Positions 1 through 5,866 of a stretch of DNA of 5,866 nt are shown one piece after another. Within the stretch, counting starts at the first letter, position 1. Every line of letters begins with the position of its first letter. Location of the stretch: contig CANJYY010000189.1 of NCBI GenBank assembly GCA_947479185.1, positions 1 through 5,866 of the forward strand. The letters run 5' to 3'. Source of the stretch: Caulobacteraceae bacterium. Lineage in GTDB: Bacteria; Pseudomonadota; Alphaproteobacteria; Caulobacterales; Caulobacteraceae. Both the position numbers and the translations under genes were made by a program. Under the pieces are notes generated by a model that searched no databases, was not told where the DNA came from, and saw nothing but the letters and a program-made list of their open reading frames with translations.

Positions 1-53
1 CGCCAAGGCCTTTGGGCTCCCCGGGAGGAGGGACCCTATGGCGGAGATTCAGA

Positions 54-2540
54 TCAGTATTTGAACGTCAGGGCGACACCGACGGTCCGGGGCTGGGCCG
101 CGAAGCGCACCACGGTGTTGGCGTTGCTGGCGACGGCCGACCAGTAGTACTCGTCCGTCAGGTTGCGCGCCCAGGCGGTGATGTCCCAACGGCCGTCGAG
201 CGAGTTGATGCCGATGCTGGCGTTGACCACGCCATAGGCGGGCATTTCGTACAGCGCGTTGCCTTCCAGGTCGGCCGCCGAGTCTCCCTGGTAGCGGCCG
301 TTGAGCATGGCCGTCACACCGAGGGTCTCGTTCAGGTCGCGGTTGTAGGCGAACGTCAGGCTGCCGAGGAAGTCGGGGCTGTAGATGAAGGACTTGCCGT
401 CATAGTTCTGCGGCAGACCGGAGGAGTTGGTGCCGTTGAAGCCGACGATCTCGGTGTGCAGGAGGGTCGCCGAGCCGATCGCCGTCAGGTTGTCGGTGAC
501 GCGCCAGGTGATTTCCCCGTCAATGCCGTAGGCGAAGGATTCGGGGATGTTCTGCAGCCGGGCCAGCGCCGTGTAGAGCAGGTCCGGGTTGTAGGTGCTC
601 ATCTGCTTGTCGGTGTAGTCGTAGTAGAAGGCCGAGACGTTGGCCTGCACCCGACGGTCGAACAGGCCGGCCTTGACGCCCACTTCGTAGGCCAGCAGCT
701 CTTCCTGCTTGGCCGGAAGGTTCTGGATCGCCAGGCTGGCGGTGTTGACCGGCGAGGCGCCGGACTTGGCGCCCTTGGACACCGAGGCGAACAGCAGGAC
801 GTCGTCGCTGACCTTCCAGTCGAGGGCCGCGCGCCAGGCGATGTTGTGCTCGTCCAGCTCGGTAACCACGGGACCGCGGTGGGCGGTGGCCCCGGTGACG
901 AAGGTGGTGACGCAGCCGCCGACCGCCACGTCATCCGTAATCGTCGCGCCGTAGAACAGTTGGTAGAGGTACTTGTTGGTGATGTTGACGTTCGGCAGCA
1001 TCACGCCGTTGGAGTCCCGCGAGCAGGTCACCGCTTCGGACTTGTCGCGCGTATAGCGGATGCCCGTCGTCAGGGTCAGCGCGTCGGTCAGCGTCCAGTC
1101 GGCGCTGGCGAACAGGCTGGTGGTGGTCGTTTCGATGTCGCCGCGGTCGATATAGCTGCGGAATGCCTGCTGGGCGTCCGTCAGCGTGAACCCGCCGGTG
1201 TTGTACGGCGTGGCGAGCAGCGAGGCGGTGACGACGCGGAAGTAGCGAACGTTGGCGTTGTCGCCGAACAGCGTGCGGTTGCCGTCGACGATCTCGTCCT
1301 TGCCGTAGTAGCCGCCGAACAGCCAGGTCACGCGGTCGTTGCCGCCTTCCAGCCGGATTTCCTCGGCGACCGATTCAATCTCGCCCTGGGCGTCCTGCAT
1401 CAGCACGTTGTAGGGCGCGCCGCTCCAGTCCATCACGCCATTGCGCTCGAGGTGGTTGTAGCTGGTCAGCGACACGAGGCGCAGGTCGTCGTTGATGTCC
1501 CAGCGGACCGACAGCTTGCCGGCCTTGAAGGTCGTGTCTTCGGCCAGCGGCTTGGTGATGCCGAGGCCCTTGCCGATGTCGACCGAGCGCGTCGCATAGG
1601 GAGCCCAGTCAGCCTGGGTGGCGCTGGTCGGGCGGTTGCCGCTGATGTAGGCGGCGAGACCCGGGGCGTTGAACGCGGCGGTCGCCTTCAGCATAAGGGC
1701 CGGATCGGTGCCCGGGGTGAAGCCGATGGCCTGGGCCGCCAGGGTGTCGGACGTGTTGCCCCACTGGCTGTAGGACAGGTCGATGTCGAGGCTGTCGGTC
1801 GGCTGCAGGGCCAGGGCCGCGCGCAGACCGTACTTGTGGACTTCGCCGAGGGTCTCGTTGCGGGTGTTGGACTCCTGCCAACCCTTGTCGCTGTCCTCGG
1901 TGCGGAAGGAGATGCGGCCCTGGGCGCGATCGCCGAGCGGTCCGGAGATCATGCCTTCGAAGTTGTGGGTGCCGTAGTCGCCGAATTCGGCGACGGCGCG
2001 GGCCTCAAACTCGGTCGAGGGCTTCTGGGTGACGAAGTTGATCAGGCCGGCCGTGGTGTTGCGGCCGTAGAGCGTGCCCTGCGGACCCTTTAGCGCTTCG
2101 ACGCGCTCCAGGTCGAACGCCGGGCCGGTCATCATCATCGGATAGGCGTAGGCGACTTCGTCAACATAGGTGCCGACCGTCGAGGTGGCCGACATGTTGA
2201 TGGTGTTGAAGCCGATGCCGCGCAGGGTGAAGTTCGGCACGCCCTGGTAGGAGCGCGAGACGGTGAAGCTGGGGACGACCGACGAGAGGTCCTGCACGCT
2301 GGTCACACGCAGCGACTCGAGCTGCTCGGCGCCAAAGGCCTGGATCGGCATACCGACGTCGTTGATGGCCTGTTCGCGCCGCTGGGCCGTGACGATCAGT
2401 TCGTCGACGGTTTCGGGAGCGGCGGGCGTCGTTTGCGCGAAGACCGGCGAGGCCAGGGCCGTCGAGGCCAGCAGGGCCGCCGTGAGCAGGGTCTTGTGTC
2501 CGGGTCCGCGCTGACCGCGCGTGGGCGCCTTGAAGTGCAT
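54..2540 (-). CDS. TonB-dependent outer-membrane receptor, substrate unknown
   Basis: An 828-residue outer-membrane active transporter that would take up a scarce nutrient (iron chelate, vitamin, sugar or aromatic compound) using energy passed from TonB-ExbBD. Seen in the sequence: basic N-terminus, hydrophobic signal segment about residues 17-30, likely cleavage after VFA at 35, and a TonB box DELIVTA at 46-52. A plug domain covers about 57-175, with LRGIG (106-110) and LKGPQGTLYGRN (150-161). A beta-barrel follows to a C-terminal aromatic residue (TFKY). Length is normal for the family. There is no N-terminal STN signalling domain and no neighbouring sigma/anti-sigma pair, so FecA-type signalling is unlikely. 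The only two cysteines are C506 and C543. The frame stays open upstream to 2708, but the start at 2540 is preferred because a purine-rich ribosome site precedes it and it places the signal peptide correctly. Family call is secure; substrate is not inferable here. Confidence 0.95.
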   Translation of the reverse strand: MHFKAPTRGQRGPGHKTLLTAALLASTALASPVFAQTTPAAPETVDELIVTAQRREQAINDVGMPIQAFGAEQLESLRVTSVQDLSSVVPSFTVSRSYQGVPNFTLRGIGFNTINMSATSTVGTYVDEVAYAYPMMMTGPAFDLERVEALKGPQGTLYGRNTTAGLINFVTQKPSTEFEARAVAEFGDYGTHNFEGMISGPLGDRAQGRISFRTEDSDKGWQESNTRNETLGEVHKYGLRAALALQPTDSLDIDLSYSQWGNTSDTLAAQAIGFTPGTDPALMLKATAAFNAPGLAAYISGNRPTSATQADWAPYATRSVDIGKGLGITKPLAEDTTFKAGKLSVRWDINDDLRLVSLTSYNHLERNGVMDWSGAPYNVLMQDAQGEIESVAEEIRLEGGNDRVTWLFGGYYGKDEIVDGNRTLFGDNANVRYFRVVTASLLATPYNTGGFTLTDAQQAFRSYIDRGDIETTTTSLFASADWTLTDALTLTTGIRYTRDKSEAVTCSRDSNGVMLPNVNITNKYLYQLFYGATITDDVAVGGCVTTFVTGATAHRGPVVTELDEHNIAWRAALDWKVSDDVLLFASVSKGAKSGASPVNTASLAIQNLPAKQEELLAYEVGVKAGLFDRRVQANVSAFYYDYTDKQMSTYNPDLLYTALARLQNIPESFAYGIDGEITWRVTDNLTAIGSATLLHTEIVGFNGTNSSGLPQNYDGKSFIYSPDFLGSLTFAYNRDLNETLGVTAMLNGRYQGDSAADLEGNALYEMPAYGVVNASIGINSLDGRWDITAWARNLTDEYYWSAVASNANTVVRFAAQPRTVGVALTFKY

Positions 2541-2761
2541 GTTGTCCTCTCCCTCATGGATCATTTTTTGGGGGCGCAGCCACAACCGTGCTCGCCCGAC
2601 CACGGGGGCCGGACGGGCGCGCATTTCGGCAGCCCTCTTGTTCAAGGCCACTGTGTCGACTCGGGAAGCCCCGGGCGAGGACGGCCCCGCGCAATCTTCA
2701 CCGGACAATTTCGCTCAGGCGATCAGGGGCGCGCACCGAGGGCGGCGCGTCCCCCGCCTGG
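2541..2761 (-). other. Leader region between DUF1993 and receptor genes
   Basis: This 221-bp gap holds the receptor's ribosome site at its left end. Presumably it also holds the receptor promoter, because it is long compared with the other gaps, but I see no convincing -35/-10 pair. A weak inverted repeat, GCCCG with CGGGC, lies around 2597-2621. There is no U-rich terminator after the DUF1993 stop codon. The receptor frame stays open through much of the gap without protein-like composition, which is ordinary at this GC content. Confidence 0.4.
2545..2555 (-). promoter_or_regulatory. Ribosome binding site of the TonB-dependent receptor
   Basis: On the minus strand the tract GAGGGAGAGGA ends four bases before the ATG at 2540. 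It decides this start over in-frame upstream ATGs, such as the one at 2564, which would add residues in front of the signal peptide. Confidence 0.75.
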
Positions 2762-3286
2762 TCAGCTCTTGAGCTTGAGCGCGCCGAGGAAGTAGCGCTT
2801 GCCGAGCGGCACGCCATTGGCGCGCAGCACGTCGTAGGCGGTCGAGGTGTGGAAGTAGAAGTTCGGCAGCGAGAACGACAGCAGGAAGCCCTCGGCGGTG
2901 AACGGCATCTTCATCGCGCCGAACTCGAACACCACGTCCTTGCCGGCCAGGGCGTTGACCTCTTCCGGGGTCAGGGCGCGCAGCGCGGCCTGGGTGTCGG
3001 CGATGGTCTTCTGCAGGCCGGCGTAGGTTTCCGCCATGGACGGCCCGCCCGTGGCCGCGAACACCCCGGCCTTCACGCCCTCGATGGCGCCGATGGAATG
3101 GTGGGCGATCGACGAGATCTGGAACGACAGCGGCAGCATGTCGCCAGTCAGGCGCTTGCCGACCAGGTCATCGGGGTTGGCCCCTTCGTCCGTGCAGTGC
3201 TTCAGCCCGCGCTCGAGGAAGCCGGCGGCGGCGTCGACGATCTGCAGATACTGGCCGACGGTGATGTCATAGAGCGAGATGGTCAT
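2762..3286 (-). CDS. DUF1993 family protein
   Basis: A 174-residue soluble protein of the DUF1993 family, function unknown. Seen: the N-terminal MTISLYD typical of the family, and HHSIGAIEGV at about 62-71. The C-terminal signature is SLPNFYFHTSTAYDVLR (139-155) followed by NGVPLGKRYFLGAL (157-170). From memory, DUF1993 is related to the DinB/YfiT four-helix fold, many members of which bind a metal through spaced histidines; H62/H63 and H146 could be such ligands, but this is inference. No signal peptide or membrane segment is visible. The frame is open to 3370, but the start at 3286 matches the family N-terminus and has a strong ribosome site. The gene lies 80 bp after the lysR stop on the same strand, so co-transcription is possible, though a hairpin stands between. 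Family assignment is strong and biochemical role unknown. Confidence 0.9.
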   Translation of the reverse strand: MTISLYDITVGQYLQIVDAAAGFLERGLKHCTDEGANPDDLVGKRLTGDMLPLSFQISSIAHHSIGAIEGVKAGVFAATGGPSMAETYAGLQKTIADTQAALRALTPEEVNALAGKDVVFEFGAMKMPFTAEGFLLSFSLPNFYFHTSTAYDVLRANGVPLGKRYFLGALKLKS

Positions 3287-3293
3287 GGTCGCG

Positions 3294-3300
3294 CCTCCCC
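3294..3300 (-). promoter_or_regulatory. Ribosome binding site of the DUF1993 gene
   Basis: GGGGAGG on the minus strand lies seven bases before the ATG at 3286. It selects this start over the longer open frame reaching 3370. Confidence 0.8.
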
Positions 3301-3308
3301 GGTGCGTT

Positions 3309-3320
3309 GTTTTGCGAAAC
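3309..3320. promoter_or_regulatory. Short AT-rich palindrome upstream of DUF1993
   Basis: GTTT (3309-3312) and AAAC (3317-3320) flank a TGCG centre, 23 bases before the DUF1993 start codon. This is one of the few AT-rich spots in the gap, so it may be part of a promoter or operator. Short and weak evidence only. Confidence 0.25.
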
Positions 3321-3329
3321 GGGCGGCAC

Positions 3330-3357
3330 ATTGCCGGGACGGTGGACCGTCGGCAAT
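3330..3357 (-). terminator. Strong hairpin after lysR, possible terminator or processing site
   Basis: Perfect 7-bp arms ATTGCCG (3330-3336) and CGGCAAT (3351-3357) enclose a second inverted repeat, ACGGT (3339-3343) with ACCGT (3346-3350), with a two-base GG bulge on one side. On the minus strand the hairpin begins ten bases past the lysR stop codon, which is where a terminator would stand. No U-run follows directly, so it may instead be a Rho-linked 3' end stabiliser or an operator for the DUF1993 gene. Confidence 0.45.
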
Positions 3358-3366
3358 CCCCGACGA

Positions 3367-4290
3367 TCAAACCGGCGCCAGCACCTCGGCGGCGACCTCG
3401 ACGATCTGGCCTCTGAGCCAGGTCAGCAGCGCGTCTCCGGTCCGGTGATTGGCCCAGACCAGCGTCATCTCGTATTGGGCGCCCGGGAAGGGCGCAGGCG
3501 CGAGATGGAGGCCGAACGCCGCGGCGAACCGCGCCGCCAGGGCCCGCGATACCGCCGTCACGCCCTCGCCCCCGGCCACCGCCGCCAGCGCGGCCACGAA
3601 GCTTGGCGTGGTCAGGGCGATCCGCCGCTCGAGCCCCTGTGACGCCAGGACGGAGTCGATCATCGACTGGTTGTCGCCGAACAGGGTGACCCCGACGTGG
3701 CTGAGCAGGGCGTAGGCGTCGAGGGTCAGCGGCGCCCGCGCGGCCGGGTGGCCGTGCCGCATGACCAGAACCAGGCTGTCCTGCCCGATCGGCAGACTGA
3801 CGGCGCCCGGCGGCAGCGGCGCCCCGGTCACCGCGAACGTCAGGTCGACCTCCCCGCGGGCCACCCGCTCCGGCAAGTCGGGACTGTAGGCCTCAACGCG
3901 CAGGGCCACGCCCGGCGCCTGGGCCGCCAGCCGCGCCATCAAGGGCGGGATCAGAAGCACCGTGTGAATGTCGCTGGCGACCATGCGGATCGTCCGCGTC
4001 TCGCCCCGCGGGTCAAAGGCGGGCCGGCTGAACAGGCCCTGGACCTCCCCCAGCGCCGTGGCGAGCTGCGGGGCGAGCGCCTCGGCGAAGGGGGTGAGGA
4101 TGAACGCGCCGCCCTGGCGGACCAGCAGCGGATCGCCGAGCAGGTCGCGCAGCCGTCCGAGCGCCCGGCTCATGGCCGGCTGGCTCAGGCCGGCGTCGGC
4201 GGCGGCGCGGGTGACATTGCGCCGCCGCAGCAGCGCCTCCAGCGGCGGCAGCAGGTTCAGGTCGACGCCGGTCAAATTCACTTCACGCAT
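3367..4290 (-). CDS. LysR-type transcriptional regulator
   Basis: A 307-residue LysR-family DNA-binding regulator. Seen: the N-terminal VDLNLLPPLEALL (9-21), a winged helix-turn-helix with AAADAGLSQPAMSRALGRL at 29-47, then GDPLLVRQG (52-60), a linker helix, and an effector-binding domain from about residue 93 to the end. WANHR followed by TWLR near the C-terminus is typical of many LysR proteins. Length matches the family norm. The frame is open upstream to 4437, but residues before the start at 4290 do not resemble LysR proteins and would overlap the divergent gene. No Shine-Dalgarno sequence precedes this ATG. The gene is divergent from the DUF2306 gene, with a 79-bp AT-rich gap holding a large palindrome, so autoregulation and control of DUF2306 are the classical expectation. 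The effector is unknown. Confidence 0.94.
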   Translation of the reverse strand: MREVNLTGVDLNLLPPLEALLRRRNVTRAAADAGLSQPAMSRALGRLRDLLGDPLLVRQGGAFILTPFAEALAPQLATALGEVQGLFSRPAFDPRGETRTIRMVASDIHTVLLIPPLMARLAAQAPGVALRVEAYSPDLPERVARGEVDLTFAVTGAPLPPGAVSLPIGQDSLVLVMRHGHPAARAPLTLDAYALLSHVGVTLFGDNQSMIDSVLASQGLERRIALTTPSFVAALAAVAGGEGVTAVSRALAARFAAAFGLHLAPAPFPGAQYEMTLVWANHRTGDALLTWLRGQIVEVAAEVLAPV

Positions 4291-4324
4291 ACTTTGGATA
4301 CAAACAATGCATTTTTTGTATGCG
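4286..4324. repeat. Outer inverted repeat overlapping the lysR start codon
   Basis: CGCATAC (4286-4292) and GTATGCG (4318-4324) are perfect 7-bp inverted copies. The left arm contains the complement of the lysR ATG (4288-4290); the right arm overlaps the right half of the inner palindrome. The gap therefore has three ATAC/GTAT half-sites, which could be recognition and activation sites for a LysR tetramer. Confidence 0.5.
4298..4321. promoter_or_regulatory. 24-bp palindrome, likely LysR operator and divergent promoter core
   Basis: Arms ATACAAA (4298-4304) and TTTGTAT (4315-4321) surround AATGCATT (4306-4313). Of 12 symmetric pairs, only 4305/4314 mismatches. T4299 to A4311 and T4308 to A4320 each fit the T-N11-A motif of LysR binding sites and are symmetric to each other. 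The stretch is sharply AT-rich against its surroundings. Weak -35/-10-like pairs overlap it on both strands: TTGGAT at 4294-4299 with TTGTAT at 4316-4321 for the plus strand, and TTGCGC at 4327-4322 with TTTGTA at 4304-4299 for the minus strand. Confidence 0.7.
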
Positions 4325-4357
4325 CAAGCCCGTGGCACGGTCCGGCTACAGATCGCC

Positions 4358-4362
4358 GGGAG
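4358..4362 (+). promoter_or_regulatory. Ribosome binding site of the DUF2306 gene
   Basis: GGGAG lies seven bases before the ATG at 4370 and supports that start over in-frame upstream codons, which lie inside lysR on the opposite strand. Confidence 0.65.
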
Positions 4363-4369
4363 CCCCGCC

Positions 4370-4996
4370 ATGTCCGACAGCCTCGCCTCACCCGCCCGCC
4401 CGAAGATGGGCTGGCCGTTCGGGTTCGTGCTGGTCACCTCGTTGCTGATCGCCCTGGCGTCGGTGCGCTATCTGTTTCCCGGCGCGCCGGGCGGGGCCCC
4501 GGGGATCATGGACAACGCCTTCACGAAGTATGGCGTCCTGACGGTCCACGCGGGTTTCGCCCTGGTCGCGCTGACGATCGGGCCGTTTCAGTTCCTCAAG
4601 GGCCTGCGCGCCCGACACCCGCGGCTGCATCGCTGGATGGGCCGGACCTATGTGCTGGCCTGCCTTGTCGCCGGCGCGGCCGGTCTGGTGCTGGCCTTCG
4701 GCGCGACCACGGGGCCGGTCTCGACGGCGGGCTTCGGCCTGCTGGCGGTGCTGTGGCTGTTCACGACGACAAAGGCCTGGACCTCGGCGATGAACCGCCG
4801 CTTCGACGAACACCGCCGCTGGATGATCCGCAGCTTCGCCCTGACCTTCGCGGCCGTGACCCTGCGCCTCTACCTGCCCTTCGCGTTCTTTTCGCCGTTC
4901 GGCTACGACGCTGCCGACCGGGCCATCCGCTTCCTCTGCTGGGTCCCGAACCTGGCGGTCGCGGAGGTGTTCGTGCGGATGCGAGCGCGGATGTGA
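4370..4996 (+). CDS. DUF2306 multi-pass membrane protein
   Basis: A 208-residue inner-membrane protein of the DUF2306 family, function unknown. Hydrophobic segments are seen at about 15-35, 56-76, 94-112, 118-133, 156-174 and 186-202. Family-like conserved positions: H60 and GPFQF (71-75) in the second segment, LHRWMGRTY (86-94), then EHRRWMIRS (147-155), LTFAAVTLRLYLP (158-170) and WVPNLAVAE (191-199). The histidines H60, H87 and H148 lie in or at the ends of predicted helices, which could suit cofactor or metal binding, but no such role is shown here. The gene is divergent from lysR across a 79-bp palindrome-bearing gap and is therefore the likely target of that regulator. It stands alone on its strand, with a structured repeat region downstream. 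Family assignment is confident; biochemical role is open. Confidence 0.9.
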   Translation: MSDSLASPARPKMGWPFGFVLVTSLLIALASVRYLFPGAPGGAPGIMDNAFTKYGVLTVHAGFALVALTIGPFQFLKGLRARHPRLHRWMGRTYVLACLVAGAAGLVLAFGATTGPVSTAGFGLLAVLWLFTTTKAWTSAMNRRFDEHRRWMIRSFALTFAAVTLRLYLPFAFFSPFGYDAADRAIRFLCWVPNLAVAEVFVRMRARM

Positions 4997-5013
4997 CGAC
5001 AACCGCAAAATCC

Positions 5014-5133
5014 CCGTCATCCTCGCGCTCGTCGCGAGGCCCCATGCACACGGTGGGGAGAGTTTTGGCGCGGCTGGCGCCAACCTCCAGACACCGCGCG
5101 CTTGGGTCGTCGGAACAGGTCCGACGATGACGG
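5014..5133. repeat. Composite palindromic intergenic element (three hairpins within outer arms)
   Basis: About 120 bp between two converging genes carries nested inverted repeats. Outer arms are CCGTCATC (5014-5021) and GATGACGG (5126-5133). Inside are three perfect stems, each with a five-base loop: CCTCGCG/CGCGAGG (5021-5027, 5033-5039), TTGGCGC/GCGCCAA (5065-5071, 5077-5083) and TCGTCGGA/TCCGACGA (5107-5114, 5120-5127). CCCCA/TGGGG (5040-5044, 5054-5058) can add a further arm. The outer arms share a few bases with arms 1 and 3, so not all pairs can form at once. The location between gene 3' ends, the regular design and the CCGTCATCCTCG-type edge resemble REP/BIME-like dispersed repeats of alphaproteobacteria, and it may also end transcription from both sides. 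That it is dispersed is inference; only one copy is in this window. Confidence 0.6.
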
Positions 5134-5139
5134 AATGGG

Positions 5140-5154
5140 GGGACGACCGGTCCC
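5140..5154. repeat. Small hairpin at the end of the Hsp70-like gene
   Basis: GGGAC (5140-5144) and GTCCC (5150-5154) form a 5-bp stem with a GACCG loop. The right arm touches the stop codon of the Hsp70-like gene. No U-run follows on the minus strand. It may contribute to 3'-end structure together with the larger neighbouring element. Confidence 0.3.
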
Positions 5155-5866
5155 TACCCTCCCGCCCGCTCGCTCCAGTCGTCCAGGTCGTCCTCAGCCC
5201 CCAGCAGCGCCAGACCCGTGGCGATCGACACCAGCTCGGCCCCGCTCTCCAGCTTGCCGGCCCCGAACCGGCGCTCGAAGATGCCGCGCACGGCCGGCAC
5301 GAAGCTCGACCCGCCGGTGAGGAACACCCGGTCGACGCCGGCCTCAGTCAGGCCGGCCCGCGCCAGCGCCTGATCGACCGCGCCTTCGATGGCCGTCAGC
5401 TCGGGCTGGATCCAGCGGTCGAAGCTGGCGCGCTTGACCGGCCCCTCGATCACCACGCTGCCGCCCCTGAACGAAAACACCGCCTCCTCGGACCCCGACA
5501 GCGCCTCCTTCAGCCGCGAGACCGACTGGTAGAGCCGGTAGCCGTGGTTGTCGTCGAGCACCTCGACCAGCCGTTCCAGCTTTTCCGGCTCGACCGCGTC
5601 GCGCACCAGCCGGCGGATGTCGCGCATGTCCTTCGACGCCCGCAGCAGGGCCAGCTGCTCCCAGCGGGCGAAGGCGGTGAAGTAGCGGTTGGGGATCGGC
5701 AGGCGGTTGTCGAACGCCTTGTACAGGCTGCCCTTGCCGAGCTTGGGCGACACCAGATGGTCGATGATCCGGTAGTCGAACGCGTCGCCGGCCACGCCGA
5801 CGCCGGCGTTGGACAGGGCCTGCGACCGCACCCGGCCGTCCCGCCGGGTGAACCGCACCAGCGAGA
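5154..5866 (-). CDS. YegD-like Hsp70-family ATPase, C-terminal part (5' end outside window)
   Basis: Partial gene: the frame is open to the right edge, and about 236 C-terminal residues ending in TAG are present. A GTG at 5858 lies inside the family-like string SLVRFTR, so it is internal and not the start. Seen: the actin/Hsp70-fold phosphate-2-like loop GVGVAGDAFD (5775-5804), the YegD-type insert with LPIPNRYF and WEQLALLRASKDMRDI, NHGYRLY, then the adenosine-binding motif FLTGGSS (5304-5324) and ELVSIATGLAL near the end. The protein stops about 50 residues after FLTGGSS, so it lacks the peptide-binding domain of DnaK, as is usual for the YegD branch. It is presumably a cytosolic nucleotide-binding chaperone-like protein; its clients are unknown. 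It converges on the DUF2306 gene, and nothing suggests functional linkage to the rest of the window. Confidence 0.92.
   Translation of the reverse strand, partial: SLVRFTRRDGRVRSQALSNAGVGVAGDAFDYRIIDHLVSPKLGKGSLYKAFDNRLPIPNRYFTAFARWEQLALLRASKDMRDIRRLVRDAVEPEKLERLVEVLDDNHGYRLYQSVSRLKEALSGSEEAVFSFRGGSVVIEGPVKRASFDRWIQPELTAIEGAVDQALARAGLTEAGVDRVFLTGGSSFVPAVRGIFERRFGAGKLESGAELVSIATGLALLGAEDDLDDWSERAGG

Noticed and set aside
3..28. Small palindromes AAGGCCTT and CTCCC/GGGAG after the receptor stop codon
   Set aside because: Stems are short with almost no loop and no U-run, so a terminator call is not supported; the rest of 1-53 shows nothing.
12..2093. Long plus-strand open frame of 693 codons opposite the receptor
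   Set aside because: It is antisense to a clear receptor gene, its translation is rich in V, G, R, A and Q with no recognisable domain, and such shadow frames are expected in GC-rich DNA.
2597..2621. GCCCG/CGGGC inverted repeat in the receptor leader
   Set aside because: Only five base pairs with a long loop in GC-rich DNA, so it is likely chance.
2541..2708. N-terminal extension of the receptor
   Set aside because: It would bury the signal peptide more than 50 residues into the protein; the start at 2540 has a strong ribosome site.
2588..3448. Plus-strand open frame opposite DUF1993
   Set aside because: It is antisense to a recognised family protein, has no domain and no ribosome site.
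4291..4437. N-terminal extension of lysR
   Set aside because: The extra residues do not resemble LysR N-termini and would overlap the start of DUF2306 and its control region.
4388..5083. Minus-strand open frame opposite DUF2306
   Set aside because: Antisense shadow with Q/R/G-rich translation; the plus-strand frame has membrane segments and family motifs.
3697..5130. Plus-strand open frame of 477 codons across lysR and DUF2306
   Set aside because: It overlaps two well-supported genes in other frames, and its composition is R/P/G-rich with no domain.

Overview
This 5.9-kb window is GC-rich and densely coding. It looks like chromosomal DNA of an alphaproteobacterium, most likely Caulobacterales (Caulobacter, Phenylobacterium or Brevundimonas type). 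That is an inference from base composition, the outer-membrane TonB-dependent receptor, the YegD-like Hsp70 protein and the style of the intergenic repeats. No marker gene fixes the genus. There is no mobile element, CRISPR array or RNA gene that I can support.

Layout, left to right. Positions 1-53 are a short stretch after a stop codon with no gene. Positions 54-2540 (minus) encode a complete TonB-dependent outer-membrane receptor with signal peptide, TonB box, plug and barrel. Positions 2541-2761 hold its leader. Positions 2762-3286 (minus) encode a DUF1993 protein. After an 80-bp gap with a strong hairpin, positions 3367-4290 (minus) encode a LysR-type regulator. A 79-bp AT-rich divergent control region follows, then 4370-4996 (plus) encodes a multi-pass DUF2306 membrane protein. 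Positions 4997-5153 lie between converging genes and are filled by a nested set of perfect inverted repeats. Positions 5154-5866 (minus) carry the C-terminal part of a YegD-like Hsp70 ATPase whose N-terminus lies outside the window.

The best-supported functional unit is the divergent LysR/DUF2306 pair. A 24-bp almost perfect palindrome sits between them, and an outer inverted repeat reaches into the lysR start codon. This suggests a self-regulating LysR protein that also controls the membrane protein. The DUF1993 and receptor genes lie downstream of lysR on the same strand, but the gaps and the hairpin suggest separate transcription. The receptor's substrate cannot be read from this window: no sigma/anti-sigma pair, siderophore gene or catabolic enzyme is next to it.

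I did not find a clear new multi-gene system. The most unusual structures are the divergent operator and the repeat element at 5014-5133.
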